Notes: generated by a model not told the origin, from the letters alone. 64,000 nt of DNA from an uncultured Pseudomonadota bacterium (GCA_903825645.1 CAIKBL010000064.1:1-64000), one strand, 5' to 3'; numbered from the stretch's first letter, positions 31,013-42,791 are shown. Numbers and translations: made by a program.

Positions 31013-32086
31013 GTGATGAATTCCCGCACGCTAATTATGTTGTCCCTAGTCATATTCGTCTTGGGCTGCGCTTGGTATGTCGTTGAGCAACAGAACTTCA
31101 CGACTGAACTGGCGGTGCCGCTTCTTTATCCTCGATTACTTGACCGCGCGGGCGATGCCAAAGAAATCCTGGTTGAATCAGCGGTAGGAACTGTCACGGT
31201 CAGCCGCCGCAATGGAAATTGGATGGTCAATGAACTGGATGGCTACCCCGCAGCCGTCGCGGTCATCAGACGGGCACTGATGGAGATCGCGGCTCTGCAC
31301 ATCGTCGAGGTTAAAACCAATAGACCCGACAAATACCCGGTATTGGGCGTAGAAGGACGCCCACTGAAGCGGTCACAGGTAGGGATAGTCAAAATCATGG
31401 ATGAAAAAGACGCGTCCATAGTCGACTTGGTGATCGGCAAGGAACGCGTCGCACAGACGCCCGGTAGCAGCGGTAACTATGTCCGCCGAAATGGTGAAGC
31501 GAATGCCTACCTTGCGGAAGGCGAACTTCGGTTAGGCAGCAACCCGACCGACTGGGTAAACACGGAGATCGTGGATCTCGATGCGACGCGTATACAAAGA
31601 GTCGTGCTGCAGCCGGATAAGGGCGAAGCCATCGTTGTCGACAGGGCCGACCCCAAGGCGACTTCCTTTACGCTCCAAAACATTCCAGAAGGTCAGGAAG
31701 TTTCGGCAAGTACGACCGTCTCGGGGATTGGGAGCTTAATGCTCCAGACGAAATTCGAAAAGGTCGTGAAGGCGGCAGCCGTGGCTTCCGGAACGCCGCG
31801 GGCCATCGCCACAGTCGAAACGTTCGATGGTCTGGTAGGCATCATCAGCTATTTCCCACGTGAAAAAGTGGCTTATGTGACGCTCAAATTCACGCAATCG
31901 GCCGGTAAATCAAGCGCAGACTTGGCGAAGGAGATCGCGACGCTCAATGCCCGTGTTGGCGGCTGGGCGTATGTGCTCCCTGAAGACAAAGCCAATCTGT
32001 TGAAAACCCGGTTTTCGGAACTCGTACAAAAGAAAGCGCGACAGGGAAGGACGCCCGTCAAGGCGACCATGCCGGCCGGCCATTAA
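31013..32086 (+). CDS. DUF4340 domain protein of the GldG-like cassette
   Basis: A 357-residue protein with one N-terminal helix (TLIMLSLVIFVLGCAWYVV), then a mostly beta extracytoplasmic region (ILVESAVGTVTVSRRNGNWMV, the DUF4340 start). GGAGG lies 8 nt before GTG 31013; an ATG follows at 31016. It partners the GldG-like gene in many proteobacteria, but no function is established that I can name. Confidence 0.82.
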   Translation: MMNSRTLIMLSLVIFVLGCAWYVVEQQNFTTELAVPLLYPRLLDRAGDAKEILVESAVGTVTVSRRNGNWMVNELDGYPAAVAVIRRALMEIAALHIVEVKTNRPDKYPVLGVEGRPLKRSQVGIVKIMDEKDASIVDLVIGKERVAQTPGSSGNYVRRNGEANAYLAEGELRLGSNPTDWVNTEIVDLDATRIQRVVLQPDKGEAIVVDRADPKATSFTLQNIPEGQEVSASTTVSGIGSLMLQTKFEKVVKAAAVASGTPRAIATVETFDGLVGIISYFPREKVAYVTLKFTQSAGKSSADLAKEIATLNARVGGWAYVLPEDKANLLKTRFSELVQKKARQGRTPVKATMPAGH

Positions 32087-32105
32087 CCCCTAGCCCATTG
32101 CGGTC

Positions 32106-32681
32106 TCAGTGCCGAACATTTGTCGGATGGAGGCTCGGCGAGGCCGTCGTAAACTGGCGCAGTACGTGCCAGGCATGGGCGCTACCGACCTCTCTCCAGA
32201 GCTGGTAGGCATTCATGGCGTCGATGCAAGGGGTATCCTGCTGGAGCTCACGTAGGGTGTGCAGGACATCCAGAAGCTCGACGAACTGATCGGCGAGCGC
32301 CGCATGGATTTTCCGTTCGGATGACTCCGGTTCAATTGCCGCGTATTCTCGATAGGCATTAACACCCATCTGAACGAAATGGGTAATGGGGATCCCCTTG
32401 CGGATCGCGTGTTCTGGAAACAAGCCCGAGAACAGAAGGCTCTCGTCGCCAACCGCGAGCAACGCCTGCTTTGATGCTTGCCAGTTATCCGCCAAGCGTT
32501 CGACAAATGCCTTGGCATCCTGCTGAACATTACTGCCAGGGATTCCGATGGCTTGGGCCAATAGCCTCAAGAGATAGTCTTCTACAGGAGGAGACAGATA
32601 GACCCGGGCCACGTGTTGAGCTTCGGTCAAGAGCGCCCGCCAACCTGTTAGTTCCGCTAATTGTAGTTCACTTGATTGCAT
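32106..32681 (-). CDS. Hypothetical protein, unrecognised
   Basis: A 191-residue soluble, mostly helical protein (leucine, alanine and glutamine-rich). It has no signal peptide, membrane helix or motif that I recognise. It lies on the opposite strand between the DUF4340 gene and glyQ, isolated from both. Codon use and length suggest a real gene. The function is unknown. Confidence 0.7.
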   Translation of the reverse strand: MQSSELQLAELTGWRALLTEAQHVARVYLSPPVEDYLLRLLAQAIGIPGSNVQQDAKAFVERLADNWQASKQALLAVGDESLLFSGLFPEHAIRKGIPITHFVQMGVNAYREYAAIEPESSERKIHAALADQFVELLDVLHTLRELQQDTPCIDAMNAYQLWREVGSAHAWHVLRQFTTASPSLHPTNVRH

Positions 32682-32824
32682 TCATCCCACCTCATCGGTA
32701 TGGCTTCCTAGCGGCGTTGCAAGGGCAAACTTGAGGCATGACGCGACACCGGTCACGACGACCGGCTATACTTGACCGGCATCGCGCCGGCACAGACAGG
32801 TGCGTTAATAAGTAGCATTAAATC

Positions 32825-33745
32825 ATGGCCTTAAGCCCGAATTCCCCGCGCACATTTCAGGATCTGATTTTTCGTTTGCAAACCTTCTGGGCCAGCAGGG
32901 GATGTGTAGTCGCGCAGCCCTACGATATGGAAATGGGCGCCGGCACGTTTCATCCCTGCACCTTTCTCCGTGCTATCGGTCCAGAGCCTTGGCGTGCGGC
33001 GTACGTACAGCCGTCGCGGCGACCGACCGATGGTCGCTACGGGCAGAATCCCAATCGTTTGCAGCACTATTACCAGTTCCAGGTGATCATCAAACCTTCG
33101 CCGCCGGATCTGCAGGCGCTTTACCTCGCGTCACTAATCGAGCTGGGCATCGATCCTCGCGTTCATGACATCCGTTTCGTTGAAGACAACTGGGAGTCGC
33201 CGACGCTGGGGGCATGGGGCCTAGGGTGGGAAGTTTGGCTGAACGGAATGGAAATCACGCAATTCACTTATTTCCAGCAAGTCGGCGGACTGGATTGCCG
33301 CCCCGTTTCTGGCGAAATCACCTACGGGCTCGAACGAATCGCGATGTACCTCCAGGGTGTCGATTCGGTATTCGATCTACGCTGGAACGAACACCCCGAA
33401 TTATCGGTAACTTACGGGGATATCTACCATCAGAACGAAGTCGAGATGTCGACCTACAACTTCGAACAGGCCAATGTCGAGAACCTATTCGATTGGTTCA
33501 ATCGCTGTGAGGGTGAAGCCACCCGTCTTATAGAAAAAAATCTCCCGTTACCTGCCTATGAAATGATGGTAAAGGCCTCACATACGTTCAACCTATTGGA
33601 TGCACGGCGAGCGATTTCGGTCACCGAACGCCAACGTTACATCCTGCGGGTACGCGCCCTAGCACGACAAATTGCAGAAGCGTATTACGCTGCCCGTGAG
33701 TCGTTGGGCTTTCCGATGCTAAAAACCGTGGATGCGCAGAGATGA
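32825..33745 (+). CDS. glyQ: Glycyl-tRNA synthetase alpha subunit
   Basis: The catalytic alpha chain of the bacterial tetrameric Gly[37 protein letters not shown] and the class II motifs are intact over 306 residues. A possible -10 (TATACT near 32767) lies upstream but has a poor -35. The stop overlaps the glyS start (ATGA). Confidence 0.98.
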   Translation: MALSPNSPRTFQDLIFRLQTFWASRGCVVAQPYDMEMGAGTFHPCTFLRAIGPEPWRAAYVQPSRRPTDGRYGQNPNRLQHYYQFQVIIKPSPPDLQALYLASLIELGIDPRVHDIRFVEDNWESPTLGAWGLGWEVWLNGMEITQFTYFQQVGGLDCRPVSGEITYGLERIAMYLQGVDSVFDLRWNEHPELSVTYGDIYHQNEVEMSTYNFEQANVENLFDWFNRCEGEATRLIEKNLPLPAYEMMVKASHTFNLLDARRAISVTERQRYILRVRALARQIAEAYYAARESLGFPMLKTVDAQR

Positions 33746-35805
33746 GTAAGGCTGATCTACTGGTAGAAATAGGCACGGAAGAACTCCCGCCTAAAGCCCT
33801 GCTGACGCTGTCACAGTGCTTCGGAGCGGAGATGGAGAACCGACTGCGTAACAGTGGCTTGCAGTTTGGCCCGGTAGATACCTACGCAACGCCAAGGCGA
33901 CTTGCCCTAATTATCCGCGCCCTCGAACGTTCACAGGCTACGCAAGCCGTGGAACGTCGCGGACCCGCGATAACAGCAGCCTTTGCGGCTGACGGTCAGC
34001 CTAGCCAAGCTGCACTCGGATTTGCCCGCTCCTGCGGTATCGGTATTGATGAACTTGCCCGCCTTAAAACGGAAAAAGGGGAATGGCTGGTCCATCGTGC
34101 GCAGCAGGCTGGCCGCCCCACACGGGATCTCCTACCCGAAATCATAAACGCAGCGTTATCCGCATTACCTATCCCTAAGCGAATGCGCTGGGGCGCCCGT
34201 GATGAGGAATTTGTCCGTCCTGTGCACTGGGTCGTGATTCTGCATGGAGAGGATGTCATTCCCGCCGAGGTACTTGGAATTGCCAGCGGTAACGAAACGC
34301 GTGGCCACCGCTTCATGGGAACGCCCCATATTACCCTCGCATCCCCCGAAGAATATGTGGTCCGTCTCGCGCAAGAAGGTCGAGTGCTCGTCGATTTCGC
34401 GCAGCGGCGCGCTCGCATTGAAGAGCTAACCCGCGTGGCTGCCGAGGCTCTAGGATGTCGGGCAATTTTTGACGCCGCTCTTATGGATGAAGTCACTGCG
34501 TTGGTCGAATGGCCGGCCCCAATCGTTGGAACCTTCGATGCACACTTTCTGCAAGTTCCCCGCGAGGCATTGATTGCGACGATGCAGGGAAATCAGAAAT
34601 ATTTTCCGCTTGAAGCTGCAGATGGCTCGCTGAGCAACCAATTCATCACTATCAGTAACATTGAGAGCTTAGAGCCCACGCTAGTCAGGGATGGAAACGA
34701 ACGGGTCATCCGACCACGGCTCAGTGATGCCGCTTTTTTCCTCGAAAAAGATCGGAAAACGTCGCTTGTGGCGCGGACCACTCAGCTGGGCAATATTATT
34801 TTCGAGCGGCGCCTTGGCAGCATTCTTCAAAAGTCAGAGCGGTTGGTCCAACTGGCAGCGAGACTCGCGCCCCTGTTTGGTGCTGATGTGGATGAGGCGA
34901 GCCGGGCAGCACTACTGTCACGCTGCGATCTTGTCACTGAAATGGTCGGCGAATTTCCCGAATTACAAGGCACCATGGGTCGTTACTATGCGGCTGGTGA
35001 CGGGGAGTTACCGCAGATTGCGCAAGCGCTCGGCGAATTCTATCAACCTCGCTATGCGGGTGATGCTATTCCGGTCACGCCGATAGGGCGCACGATTGCT
35101 TGCGCCGATCGGTTAGATACACTCATTGGGATTTTCAGCGTAGGAGGAGCGCCCACCGGGGACAAAGATCCCTACGCATTACGACGTGCCGCACTTGGGT
35201 GTTTGAGGATTTGCATTGAAGCTGACGCCTCAATCGATCTCAAATCAGCGCTGGTGTGTGCGGCGGAAGGGTATGGCAACGAGGCGGCAGATCAGGTCCC
35301 GATTGTTCTGAATTTTATCTTCGACCGCGCGCGCGGTTATCTTTCGGGTCAAGGTTTTGAAGGAAGCGTAGTGGAATCGGTGCTGTGTACTCATCCCAAT
35401 GTACCCCTAGATCTGGTGCGGCGAGTAGCCGCAGTGGCAGCCTTCACACAGATGCCAGAGGCAATCACGCTGAGTGCTGCCAATAAGCGTATCGCCAATA
35501 TCCTGCGAAAAACGGGGAGCGACCAAAGTCCCGGAAATCCGTCCATCCTCTGTGAGCCCGCAGAGGTCGCGCTGGCTCAATTGGTGGCAGACACCGCCAA
35601 CCGTAGTGCAGATGATCTTGCGCACGGAAACTATACCGCCTACCTACAACGCCTTGCGGCATTGAATGAGCCGATCAATGCTTTTTTTGACGCCGTACTT
35701 GTCATGGCCGAAGATCCCGCGCTGCGATCGGCGCGCTTGTCACTACTCAGGAAAATCCACGGAATGTTTCTACGGGTGGCGGATATTGGGCAGGTCGCGG
35801 CCTGA
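33742..35805 (+). CDS. glyS: Glycyl-tRNA synthetase beta subunit
   Basis: The 687-residue beta chain, which recognises tRNA-Gly. The [17 protein letters not shown] start and the tail with [16 protein letters not shown] are characteristic. It overlaps glyQ by 4 bp and leads into gmhB after 3 bp, so glyQ-glyS-gmhB-acyltransferase form one operon. Confidence 0.98.
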   Translation: MSKADLLVEIGTEELPPKALLTLSQCFGAEMENRLRNSGLQFGPVDTYATPRRLALIIRALERSQATQAVERRGPAITAAFAADGQPSQAALGFARSCGIGIDELARLKTEKGEWLVHRAQQAGRPTRDLLPEIINAALSALPIPKRMRWGARDEEFVRPVHWVVILHGEDVIPAEVLGIASGNETRGHRFMGTPHITLASPEEYVVRLAQEGRVLVDFAQRRARIEELTRVAAEALGCRAIFDAALMDEVTALVEWPAPIVGTFDAHFLQVPREALIATMQGNQKYFPLEAADGSLSNQFITISNIESLEPTLVRDGNERVIRPRLSDAAFFLEKDRKTSLVARTTQLGNIIFERRLGSILQKSERLVQLAARLAPLFGADVDEASRAALLSRCDLVTEMVGEFPELQGTMGRYYAAGDGELPQIAQALGEFYQPRYAGDAIPVTPIGRTIACADRLDTLIGIFSVGGAPTGDKDPYALRRAALGCLRICIEADASIDLKSALVCAAEGYGNEAADQVPIVLNFIFDRARGYLSGQGFEGSVVESVLCTHPNVPLDLVRRVAAVAAFTQMPEAITLSAANKRIANILRKTGSDQSPGNPSILCEPAEVALAQLVADTANRSADDLAHGNYTAYLQRLAALNEPINAFFDAVLVMAEDPALRSARLSLLRKIHGMFLRVADIGQVAA

Positions 35806-35808
35806 TTA

Positions 35809-36357
35809 ATGAGGCCTAGACTGCTTATCGTCGATCGGGATGGTGTGATCAACGAAGATTCCCCCGGTTTTATCAAAGCGCCGCAAGAGTGGATTCCGCT
35901 GCCGGGCAGTCTTCATGCGCTAGGGGTAGCTACTCGCGCAGGATTTAAAATATCGATCGTGTCCAATCAATCCGGGCTAGCAAGGGGCCTTTTCAAGATA
36001 GAGGACCTTCACCGCATCCACGCACGTCTGCTGCGCGAAGTAGCACAACACGGAGGTATTATTGATGCCATTTTTTATTGTCCACACGGACCACAAGACC
36101 GCTGCGGCTGCCGTAAGCCTCAACCCGGGATGGTCCGGGCCGCAGCAGCACGCAGTGGGCTCGCATTAGCCGATGCCGTGATGATCGGAGACAGGGAGAG
36201 CGACGTGACAGCAGCTAGGGCAGCGGGGGTATTACCGGTCTTGGTATGCACCGGCCACGGGGCACAGGCGGCAAAACTGATCCGTCGCGAAGACGACTTA
36301 TGCGTCTACCCCGATCTTGCCTACGCCATCAATGCACTCTGTGCGCGGTCGACATGA
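35809..36357 (+). CDS. gmhB: D-glycero-beta-D-manno-heptose 1,7-bisphosphate phosphatase
   Basis: A HAD phosphatase of heptose synthesis for LPS inner core. The nucleophile motif is VDRDGVIN, the zinc ligands lie in CPHGPQDRCGCRKP, and GDRESDVTAARAAG is the C-terminal HAD motif. The length of 182 residues is right. Its TGA overlaps the acyltransferase ATG. Confidence 0.94.
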   Translation: MRPRLLIVDRDGVINEDSPGFIKAPQEWIPLPGSLHALGVATRAGFKISIVSNQSGLARGLFKIEDLHRIHARLLREVAQHGGIIDAIFYCPHGPQDRCGCRKPQPGMVRAAAARSGLALADAVMIGDRESDVTAARAAGVLPVLVCTGHGAQAAKLIRREDDLCVYPDLAYAINALCARST

Positions 36358-37073
36358 TCATCCATTTACGTGCGTTGCTATTTTATCTGGGACTAGCGCC
36401 GGTAACCGTCCTGTTCTGTACGCTTGGCATCATTCTCCTACCATTGCCACGGCGGGCGCGCTATCACACCATTATTCAATGGTCCCGCTTTTCTTTATGG
36501 TGGCTCCGAATCACTTGTGGACTTCGCTGGAGGGTCACCGGAAAAGAGCACATCACCTCGGCGCCGGGCGTTATTTTCTGCAAACACCAATCTGCATGGG
36601 AAACCATGTCGATGCAGTTTATCTTCCCCGCGCACTGCCAAGTCGTAAAAAAAGAACTGCTTTGGGTCCCCTTCTTTGGTTGGGGACTTGCCTGCCTTAA
36701 CCCCATTGCGATCGATCGTTCGGCAGGAACAAGAGCTCTGCGCGTGGTGTTGACCGAAGGAAAACGTCGAATCGCGCAAGGTTGGTGGGTCCTTATTTTT
36801 CCAGAAGGGACCCGCGTGCCGATTGAAAAGTCCGGCCGTTATTCGGCAAGTGGGGCCGCGCTCGCTATCCAGGCAAAATGTCCGTTAGTACCGGTCGCGC
36901 ACAACGCAGGATTGTTCTGGTCTCGCCAAGCCTTACGTAAAACCTCGGGCGTGATTGATGTCGTAATAGGTCCGCCGATCATGCCGGGGCACTACTCCGC
37001 GGCGGAGTTGACGCGTGAGGCTGAGGCTTGGATCGAAAAGACCTGTCGACAATTACCACCCTTTTCCGAGTAA
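36354..37073 (+). CDS. 1-acyl-sn-glycerol-3-phosphate acyltransferase family protein
   Basis: A PlsC-type membrane acyltransferase of 239 residues. The N-terminus has a membrane helix (LLFYLGLAPVTVLFCTLGIILL). The catalytic block reads KHQSAWE, so the usual HX4D is HX4E, a variant known in proteobacterial members. FPEGTRVP supplies the substrate-binding motif. ATG 36354 overlaps the gmhB stop. Confidence 0.9.
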   Translation: MIIHLRALLFYLGLAPVTVLFCTLGIILLPLPRRARYHTIIQWSRFSLWWLRITCGLRWRVTGKEHITSAPGVIFCKHQSAWETMSMQFIFPAHCQVVKKELLWVPFFGWGLACLNPIAIDRSAGTRALRVVLTEGKRRIAQGWWVLIFPEGTRVPIEKSGRYSASGAALAIQAKCPLVPVAHNAGLFWSRQALRKTSGVIDVVIGPPIMPGHYSAAELTREAEAWIEKTCRQLPPFSE

Positions 37074-37126
37074 CTGGACGAGAAAGGCTTAAGCTTCTTG
37101 CGATAGCTGGATAAGAACGCACTTGA

Positions 37127-38167
<1,041 letters not shown>

Positions 38168-38188
38168 GTCTGGTGAGCCCGTGCGAGG

Positions 38189-39610
38189 CTAAACATCCAT
38201 GCCTAATTCTTTTATTTTACGTGTGAGCGTGTTGCGACCCCAACCGAGCAGGCGTGCGGCATCGTGACGACGTCCGTGTGTTTTCGCGAGCGCCACCAAA
38301 ATCATTGCACGTTCAAATTTCGGTAGGGCGTCTTCGAGAATGGGCACCGTTGAGGCCGTTGAGTACTGTTCTGCCCAGCGCCGAAGCGCCAATTCCCAAT
38401 CTTCGCCCGACCGATCTCCATCCGGCATTTGATTGTTTTCGAGAAATTCACGCGGCAAATCAGCGCGTTCGATGAGTTGTGCAGGCGCCATGATACTTAC
38501 CCGCCGACACACATTCTCAAGCTGGCGCACGTTACCCGGCCACGGAAACGTACGAAAGGCATCAAGTGCGGAGGGAGAAAGACGTTTGGGCTCGATATCG
38601 ATTTCCTGAGCTGTTGTCCGGAGAAAAAAAGTCGCGAGCTCTGGAATATCTTCCTTACGGTCCCGCAAAGGTGGGAGCTGCAAACGGATCACGTTAAGCC
38701 GATGGAATAAATCCTCACGGAAGCCCCCCGCTTCGACTCGACGCTCAAGATCTTGGTGGGTTGCGGCGATCACTCTGACATCCACATGTACGGGTTGATG
38801 ACCGCCCACTCGATAAAAATCACCTTCCGCAAGCACTCTTAACAACCGTGTCTGAAGTTCGGCAGGCATGTCACCAATTTCATCCAGAAACAACGTCCCC
38901 CCGTTCGCCTGTTCGAAGCGGCCGGTCCGTTGACCCGTCGCCCCCGTAAATGAACCTCGCTCGTGACCAAAGAGCTCAGATTCAAGCAAATCGCGAGGAA
39001 TGGCGGCTGTATTCAACGCGATGAATGGCCGATTTGCGCGCGGAGAGTGGCGGTGCAGAGCTCGTGCCACCAACTCCTTGCCTGTGCCTGATTCACCCGT
39101 CAGAAGCACCGTCATGTGGGATTTCGAGAGTCGACCTATCGCACGAAACACTTCCTGCATGGCAGGTGCGGAGCCGATAATTTCAGAGGTTAGGGGCAAT
39201 TCCGGTAAGGGGGCGACCCCGCGCTCGCGCCGTCCCTCCAGTGCCGAAGAGACCGCTCGTCGTACAATCGTCACAGCCTCATCCACATCGAATGGCTTTG
39301 GCAAATATTCGAAAGCGCCCCCTTGAAATGCGGCCACGGCGCGATCCAGATCTGCATAGGCCGTCATGATAATGACCGGCACACCCTTATTGAGGGCCTG
39401 CACCACCTCTAACAACTGCAGACCGTCCATACCTGGCATGCGAATGTCTGTGATGATGGCTGCCGGTGTTTCGCGTTTCAATCGAAGTAAAACCTTATCC
39501 GCCGAATCAAAACAGCGCGGGACAAACTCCGCTTGTGATAAGGCTTTTTCGAGTACCCAGCGGATTGCATGATCGTCATCAACGATCCAGACTTCTTCCG
39601 GCATAGTCAT
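38189..39610 (-). CDS. ntrC: Nitrogen regulation response regulator NtrC
   Basis: A sigma-54 activator of 473 residues. The receiver aspartate is D55 (ITDIRMPG), the AAA+ Walker A is GESGTGKE, and a C-terminal Fis-type helix-turn-helix follows (GRRHDAARLLGWGRNTLTRKI). The sigma-54 contact loop reads GSFTGA in place of GAFTGA. ATG 39610 overlaps the ntrB TGA, which supports this start over 39634. It should act on the glnA promoter at 42776. Confidence 0.96.
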   Translation of the reverse strand: MTMPEEVWIVDDDHAIRWVLEKALSQAEFVPRCFDSADKVLLRLKRETPAAIITDIRMPGMDGLQLLEVVQALNKGVPVIIMTAYADLDRAVAAFQGGAFEYLPKPFDVDEAVTIVRRAVSSALEGRRERGVAPLPELPLTSEIIGSAPAMQEVFRAIGRLSKSHMTVLLTGESGTGKELVARALHRHSPRANRPFIALNTAAIPRDLLESELFGHERGSFTGATGQRTGRFEQANGGTLFLDEIGDMPAELQTRLLRVLAEGDFYRVGGHQPVHVDVRVIAATHQDLERRVEAGGFREDLFHRLNVIRLQLPPLRDRKEDIPELATFFLRTTAQEIDIEPKRLSPSALDAFRTFPWPGNVRQLENVCRRVSIMAPAQLIERADLPREFLENNQMPDGDRSGEDWELALRRWAEQYSTASTVPILEDALPKFERAMILVALAKTHGRRHDAARLLGWGRNTLTRKIKELGMDV

Positions 39611-40674
39611 ACTAAGCTCCTCACCGGCAACCATACGGTGAAAACCGTATTGCCGGGGACACTGGAAAATTCGATCAAGCCGCCATGTCGATGCACAAGC
39701 GATTGTGCGATCGGTAGTCCAAGCCCAGATCCCTCCGCTCGCCCAGAGACCATCGGAAAAAAGATAGTGTCCACAAGCTCTGCCGCAACACCAGCACCAT
39801 CGTCATGAATATCCGTTCGCAGCACCAACCGGTGCAGTTCACTGCCAATCGTGCATTGTCGCTGCACGCGCGTTCTAAGGACGACCTTCCCGCCGCGACT
39901 ATTGAGCGCCTGTACTGCATTCCTAACGAGATTCAGAAAGGCTTGGACCAACATGTCTCGGTCCGCCAACAACGCAGGCAGGCTCGGATCGTAATCGCGA
40001 TGAATAGTGACGGGCACCGTTAGCTCCGCTTTCACCACCTGGCGCACATGCTCGAGAATTTCGTGAATATTGCATGGCGCCGGTTGTAAGTGAGTCCGAG
40101 GACCTAGCATTCGGTCGACGAGCTTACGCAGCCGATCGGCTTCACCGATGATGATCTGGGTGTACTCTCTCTGACGAATATCCGGAAGCTCTCGCTCCAA
40201 CAGTTGCGCCGCGCCACGAATTCCGCCCAAAGGATTTTTGACTTCGTGTGCGAGGCCTCGCATGAAGGCGGTACTGATTTGATTCTCTAGCATGCGGTTT
40301 TCTTCGGCCTGAATGCGCTGCTGCCGCTCGTTACTCGTAACCTCAAGGACTACGCCGGCAGGCTTGTTCGAACCGTTCGACCATGCCGAAATCGTACAAT
40401 CCACATTGATGGTCTCTTGGTTTACCTGAGTTAAGACTAAATCGCGCTCCGTAAACGATCGGCCGTCTTTCAGTACTTCAAGCATTGCCGTACGGAGACC
40501 GTTGTTGGCCGGGAAAAGTCTCTCGACAGATGTACCCTGCAACTTAGTAGAACTGGTAGTAATCAGCGCTTCCGCAGCAAGATTAACTTCAATCAGCATT
40601 AGCTGAGTGTCGAGCACAATAATGGCGGTGGCCAAGTGATTTAGGAGATTGCGCGGTTCCGGTCTCTCATTCAT
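39607..40674 (-). CDS. ntrB: Nitrogen regulation sensor kinase NtrB
   Basis: A soluble kinase/phosphatase for NtrC, 355 residues. It has an N-terminal PAS domain (ATAIIVLDTQLMLIEVNLAAE), the HisKA motif GLAHEVKNPLGGIRGAAQLL, and ATPase boxes LVRNAVQAL, DDGAGV and GSGLGLPIA. It overlaps ntrC by 4 bp. A PII protein should regulate it, but glnB/glnK is not in the window. Confidence 0.95.
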   Translation of the reverse strand: MNERPEPRNLLNHLATAIIVLDTQLMLIEVNLAAEALITTSSTKLQGTSVERLFPANNGLRTAMLEVLKDGRSFTERDLVLTQVNQETINVDCTISAWSNGSNKPAGVVLEVTSNERQQRIQAEENRMLENQISTAFMRGLAHEVKNPLGGIRGAAQLLERELPDIRQREYTQIIIGEADRLRKLVDRMLGPRTHLQPAPCNIHEILEHVRQVVKAELTVPVTIHRDYDPSLPALLADRDMLVQAFLNLVRNAVQALNSRGGKVVLRTRVQRQCTIGSELHRLVLRTDIHDDGAGVAAELVDTIFFPMVSGRAEGSGLGLPIAQSLVHRHGGLIEFSSVPGNTVFTVWLPVRSLV

Positions 40675-41150
40675 CTGAGTTTTCCTCTTTTCGCGCAGAA
40701 TCCTGCTCTGTACTGACGCACCTTTATAGAGCGATCATCATCCATTCTTCCATCCCATTGCTCACGTTAATTAGAAGTAATTTGCAGTGTGGACACACCA
40801 CATCATCCGCGGAATCCCTGGGTTTGATAGACCTACACGGCAAATCTCATCTAGGCGCGTCAACTTCGTATCTTTCCACTTGCAGGAATCAGACCAGATC
40901 GCTTGAGGAGTAATGACGACGGAGGCGCTTCAAATGTGAACCAAACAAGCGCGTAACGGGCAGGAAGGATAGAATCCGACCGTTTCAACGGGTGTGGCGT
41001 TGAGACAAGAATAAAGTCGAGCGCCGTGTACAAGCGACGATCGACCCTGGGAAACCGGCAGCGCAAGACAGCGAAAACAAGGCGGGTGCATCACCCGAAG
41101 ACAACCAAGGTCTTCGAGCGGGGCAAGGCAGGCGTGTGGATGCAGAGACA
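40675..41150. other. Gene-free spacer between glnA and ntrB
   Basis: The open frames here lack ribosome binding sites and protein-like composition. The stretch should contain the ntrB promoter. A near-palindrome at about 40797-40808 (GTGTGGACACAC) is the only feature near it. Some gammaproteobacteria have a DUF4124 gene at this place, but none is visible. Confidence 0.5.
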
Positions 41151-41176
41151 ACAAACCCCCGGATTCGGGGGCTTGT
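41151..41176 (-). terminator. Probable terminator of glnA
   Basis: A GC-rich stem of about 10-11 bp (CAAGCCCCCG and CCGGGGGTTTG, around AAT) lies 22 bp beyond the glnA stop on the minus strand. It is followed by TTGT and weak pyrimidines. Confidence 0.65.
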
Positions 41177-41197
41177 CGCATACCTTGGCAGCCGAGA

Positions 41198-42607
41198 TCA
41201 GCAGCTGTAATACATATCGAACTCAAGGGGATGAGGGGTCATGCGGAAACGCGTGACTTCCTGCATCTTGAGCTCAATGTAAGCGTCGATAGTGTCATCC
41301 GTAAACACCCCACCCGCCTTCAAGAACTCCCGATCTTTATCGAGACAATCCAGTGCTTGATCAAGCGAATGACAGACCGTCGGAATATGCTTCGCCTCTT
41401 CCGGTTCAAGATCGTAAAGATCCTTATCCATCGGAGCGCCCGGATCGATCTTGTTCTTGATACCGTCGAGACCGGCCATCAACATCGCGGCGAAGGCGAA
41501 ATAGGGATTCGCGGTACAGTCTGGGAATCGGACTTCGATCCGACGCCCCTTCGGATTGGAGATCCAAGGTATACGAATCGACGCGGAGCGGTTGCGGGCG
41601 GAATAGGCCAGCATGGTAGGAGCCTCAAAACCAGGCACGAGACGTTTGTAGCTATTGGTAGATGCGTTCGTAAACGCATTAATCGCTCGGGCATGTTTAA
41701 TAATGCCACCGATGTAATTGAGCGCTAACTCAGACAAGCCGCCGTAACGATCGCCAGGGAAAAGGTTTTGCCCTCCCTTTGCAAGCGATTGATGGCAGTG
41801 CATACCGCTGCCGTTGTCACCCACCAGCGGTTTCGGCATAAAGGTGGCTGTTTTGCCGAAGCTGTGCGCCACATTGTGGATAACGTACTTCAGAAGCTGA
41901 AGAGAGTCCGCGCGCTTGACGAGCGAATCGAAGCGGGTGCCAATTTCGCACTGTCCGGCATTCGCCACTTCGTGGTGGTGGACCTCCGTCTCAATTCCCA
42001 TTCGTTCGAGAACCATACACATCTCTGAGCGGAGATCCTGAAGAGAATCTACCGGCGGCACAGGGAAATAGCCGCCCTTGATGCCTGGACGGTGGCCGGG
42101 ATTACCGCCCTCCATCTTTTTCTTGGTGCTCCAATAGCCCTCGTCGGAATCTATTTCGTAGAACCCGCCGCGCATTTCCTGCGACCAGCGAACATCGTCA
42201 AATACGAAGAATTCAGGTTCCGGCCCGAAGAAAGCTGTATCGCCGATGCCCGTGGATTTCAGGTAAGCCTCGGCTCGCTTGGCGAGAGAACGGGGATCCC
42301 GCTCGTAACCTTGACCGGTACTGGGTTCCACAATGTCGCAACGGATAATGAGGGTTTTTTCTTCGAAGAACGGGTCTAGCACAGCACTTTCGGCGTCCGG
42401 CATTAGGATCATGTCGGATTCGTGGATCCCCTTCCAACCAGCGATTGAGGAGCCATCGAACATTTTGCCATCTTCGAACACGTCCGCATCGAGCGCATGG
42501 GACGGGAAAGTCACGTGTTGTTCCTTCCCGCGGGTGTCGGTAAACCGCAGGTCAACGAACCTGACCTCTTCATCTTTGATTAGTTTCAACACGTTATCGG
42601 CTGGCAT
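41198..42607 (-). CDS. glnA: Glutamine synthetase type I
   Basis: Assimilates ammonia into glutamine; dodecameric, 469 residues. Catalytic motifs DGSSIAGW and [17 protein letters not shown] are present. The adenylylation tyrosine is Tyr398 in [11 protein letters not shown], so activity control by GlnE is expected. Transcription is likely controlled by NtrC and sigma-54 (sites upstream at 42776-42888). Confidence 0.98.
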   Translation of the reverse strand: MPADNVLKLIKDEEVRFVDLRFTDTRGKEQHVTFPSHALDADVFEDGKMFDGSSIAGWKGIHESDMILMPDAESAVLDPFFEEKTLIIRCDIVEPSTGQGYERDPRSLAKRAEAYLKSTGIGDTAFFGPEPEFFVFDDVRWSQEMRGGFYEIDSDEGYWSTKKKMEGGNPGHRPGIKGGYFPVPPVDSLQDLRSEMCMVLERMGIETEVHHHEVANAGQCEIGTRFDSLVKRADSLQLLKYVIHNVAHSFGKTATFMPKPLVGDNGSGMHCHQSLAKGGQNLFPGDRYGGLSELALNYIGGIIKHARAINAFTNASTNSYKRLVPGFEAPTMLAYSARNRSASIRIPWISNPKGRRIEVRFPDCTANPYFAFAAMLMAGLDGIKNKIDPGAPMDKDLYDLEPEEAKHIPTVCHSLDQALDCLDKDREFLKAGGVFTDDTIDAYIELKMQEVTRFRMTPHPLEFDMYYSC

Positions 42608-42775
42608 CTGTCTTACTCCTAATGGCCAAGTTTTTCCAAAGAAACAATATGATTCTCGAATTCGATCTCGGATATCCGAACCTTTTATCCCGTAGGATAG
42701 CGGCGGTTCACCCCACGCAGGACAAGCCTAGAGGCGCCGAGGCCTCGGCGAGCGCTGCGCGCATCCTTAATGCTG

Positions 42776-42791
42776 AGCACGATGTGTGCCA
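42776..42791 (-). promoter_or_regulatory. Sigma-54 promoter of glnA
   Basis: The minus strand reads TGGCACACATCGTGCT. It fits TGGCAC-N5-TTGCW with one mismatch and exactly 10 bp between the invariant GG and GC. Transcription should start near 42765, about 158 nt before the glnA ATG. Confidence 0.82.

Noticed and set aside
31852-31869. CACGTG-centred sequence resembling a parS site
   Set aside because: Flanks differ from the parS consensus at several positions and it is inside coding sequence; one such match is not convincing.
40930-41226. 98-residue minus-strand open frame overlapping the glnA stop and terminator
   Set aside because: It overlaps glnA and its terminator hairpin, and its composition is not protein-like.
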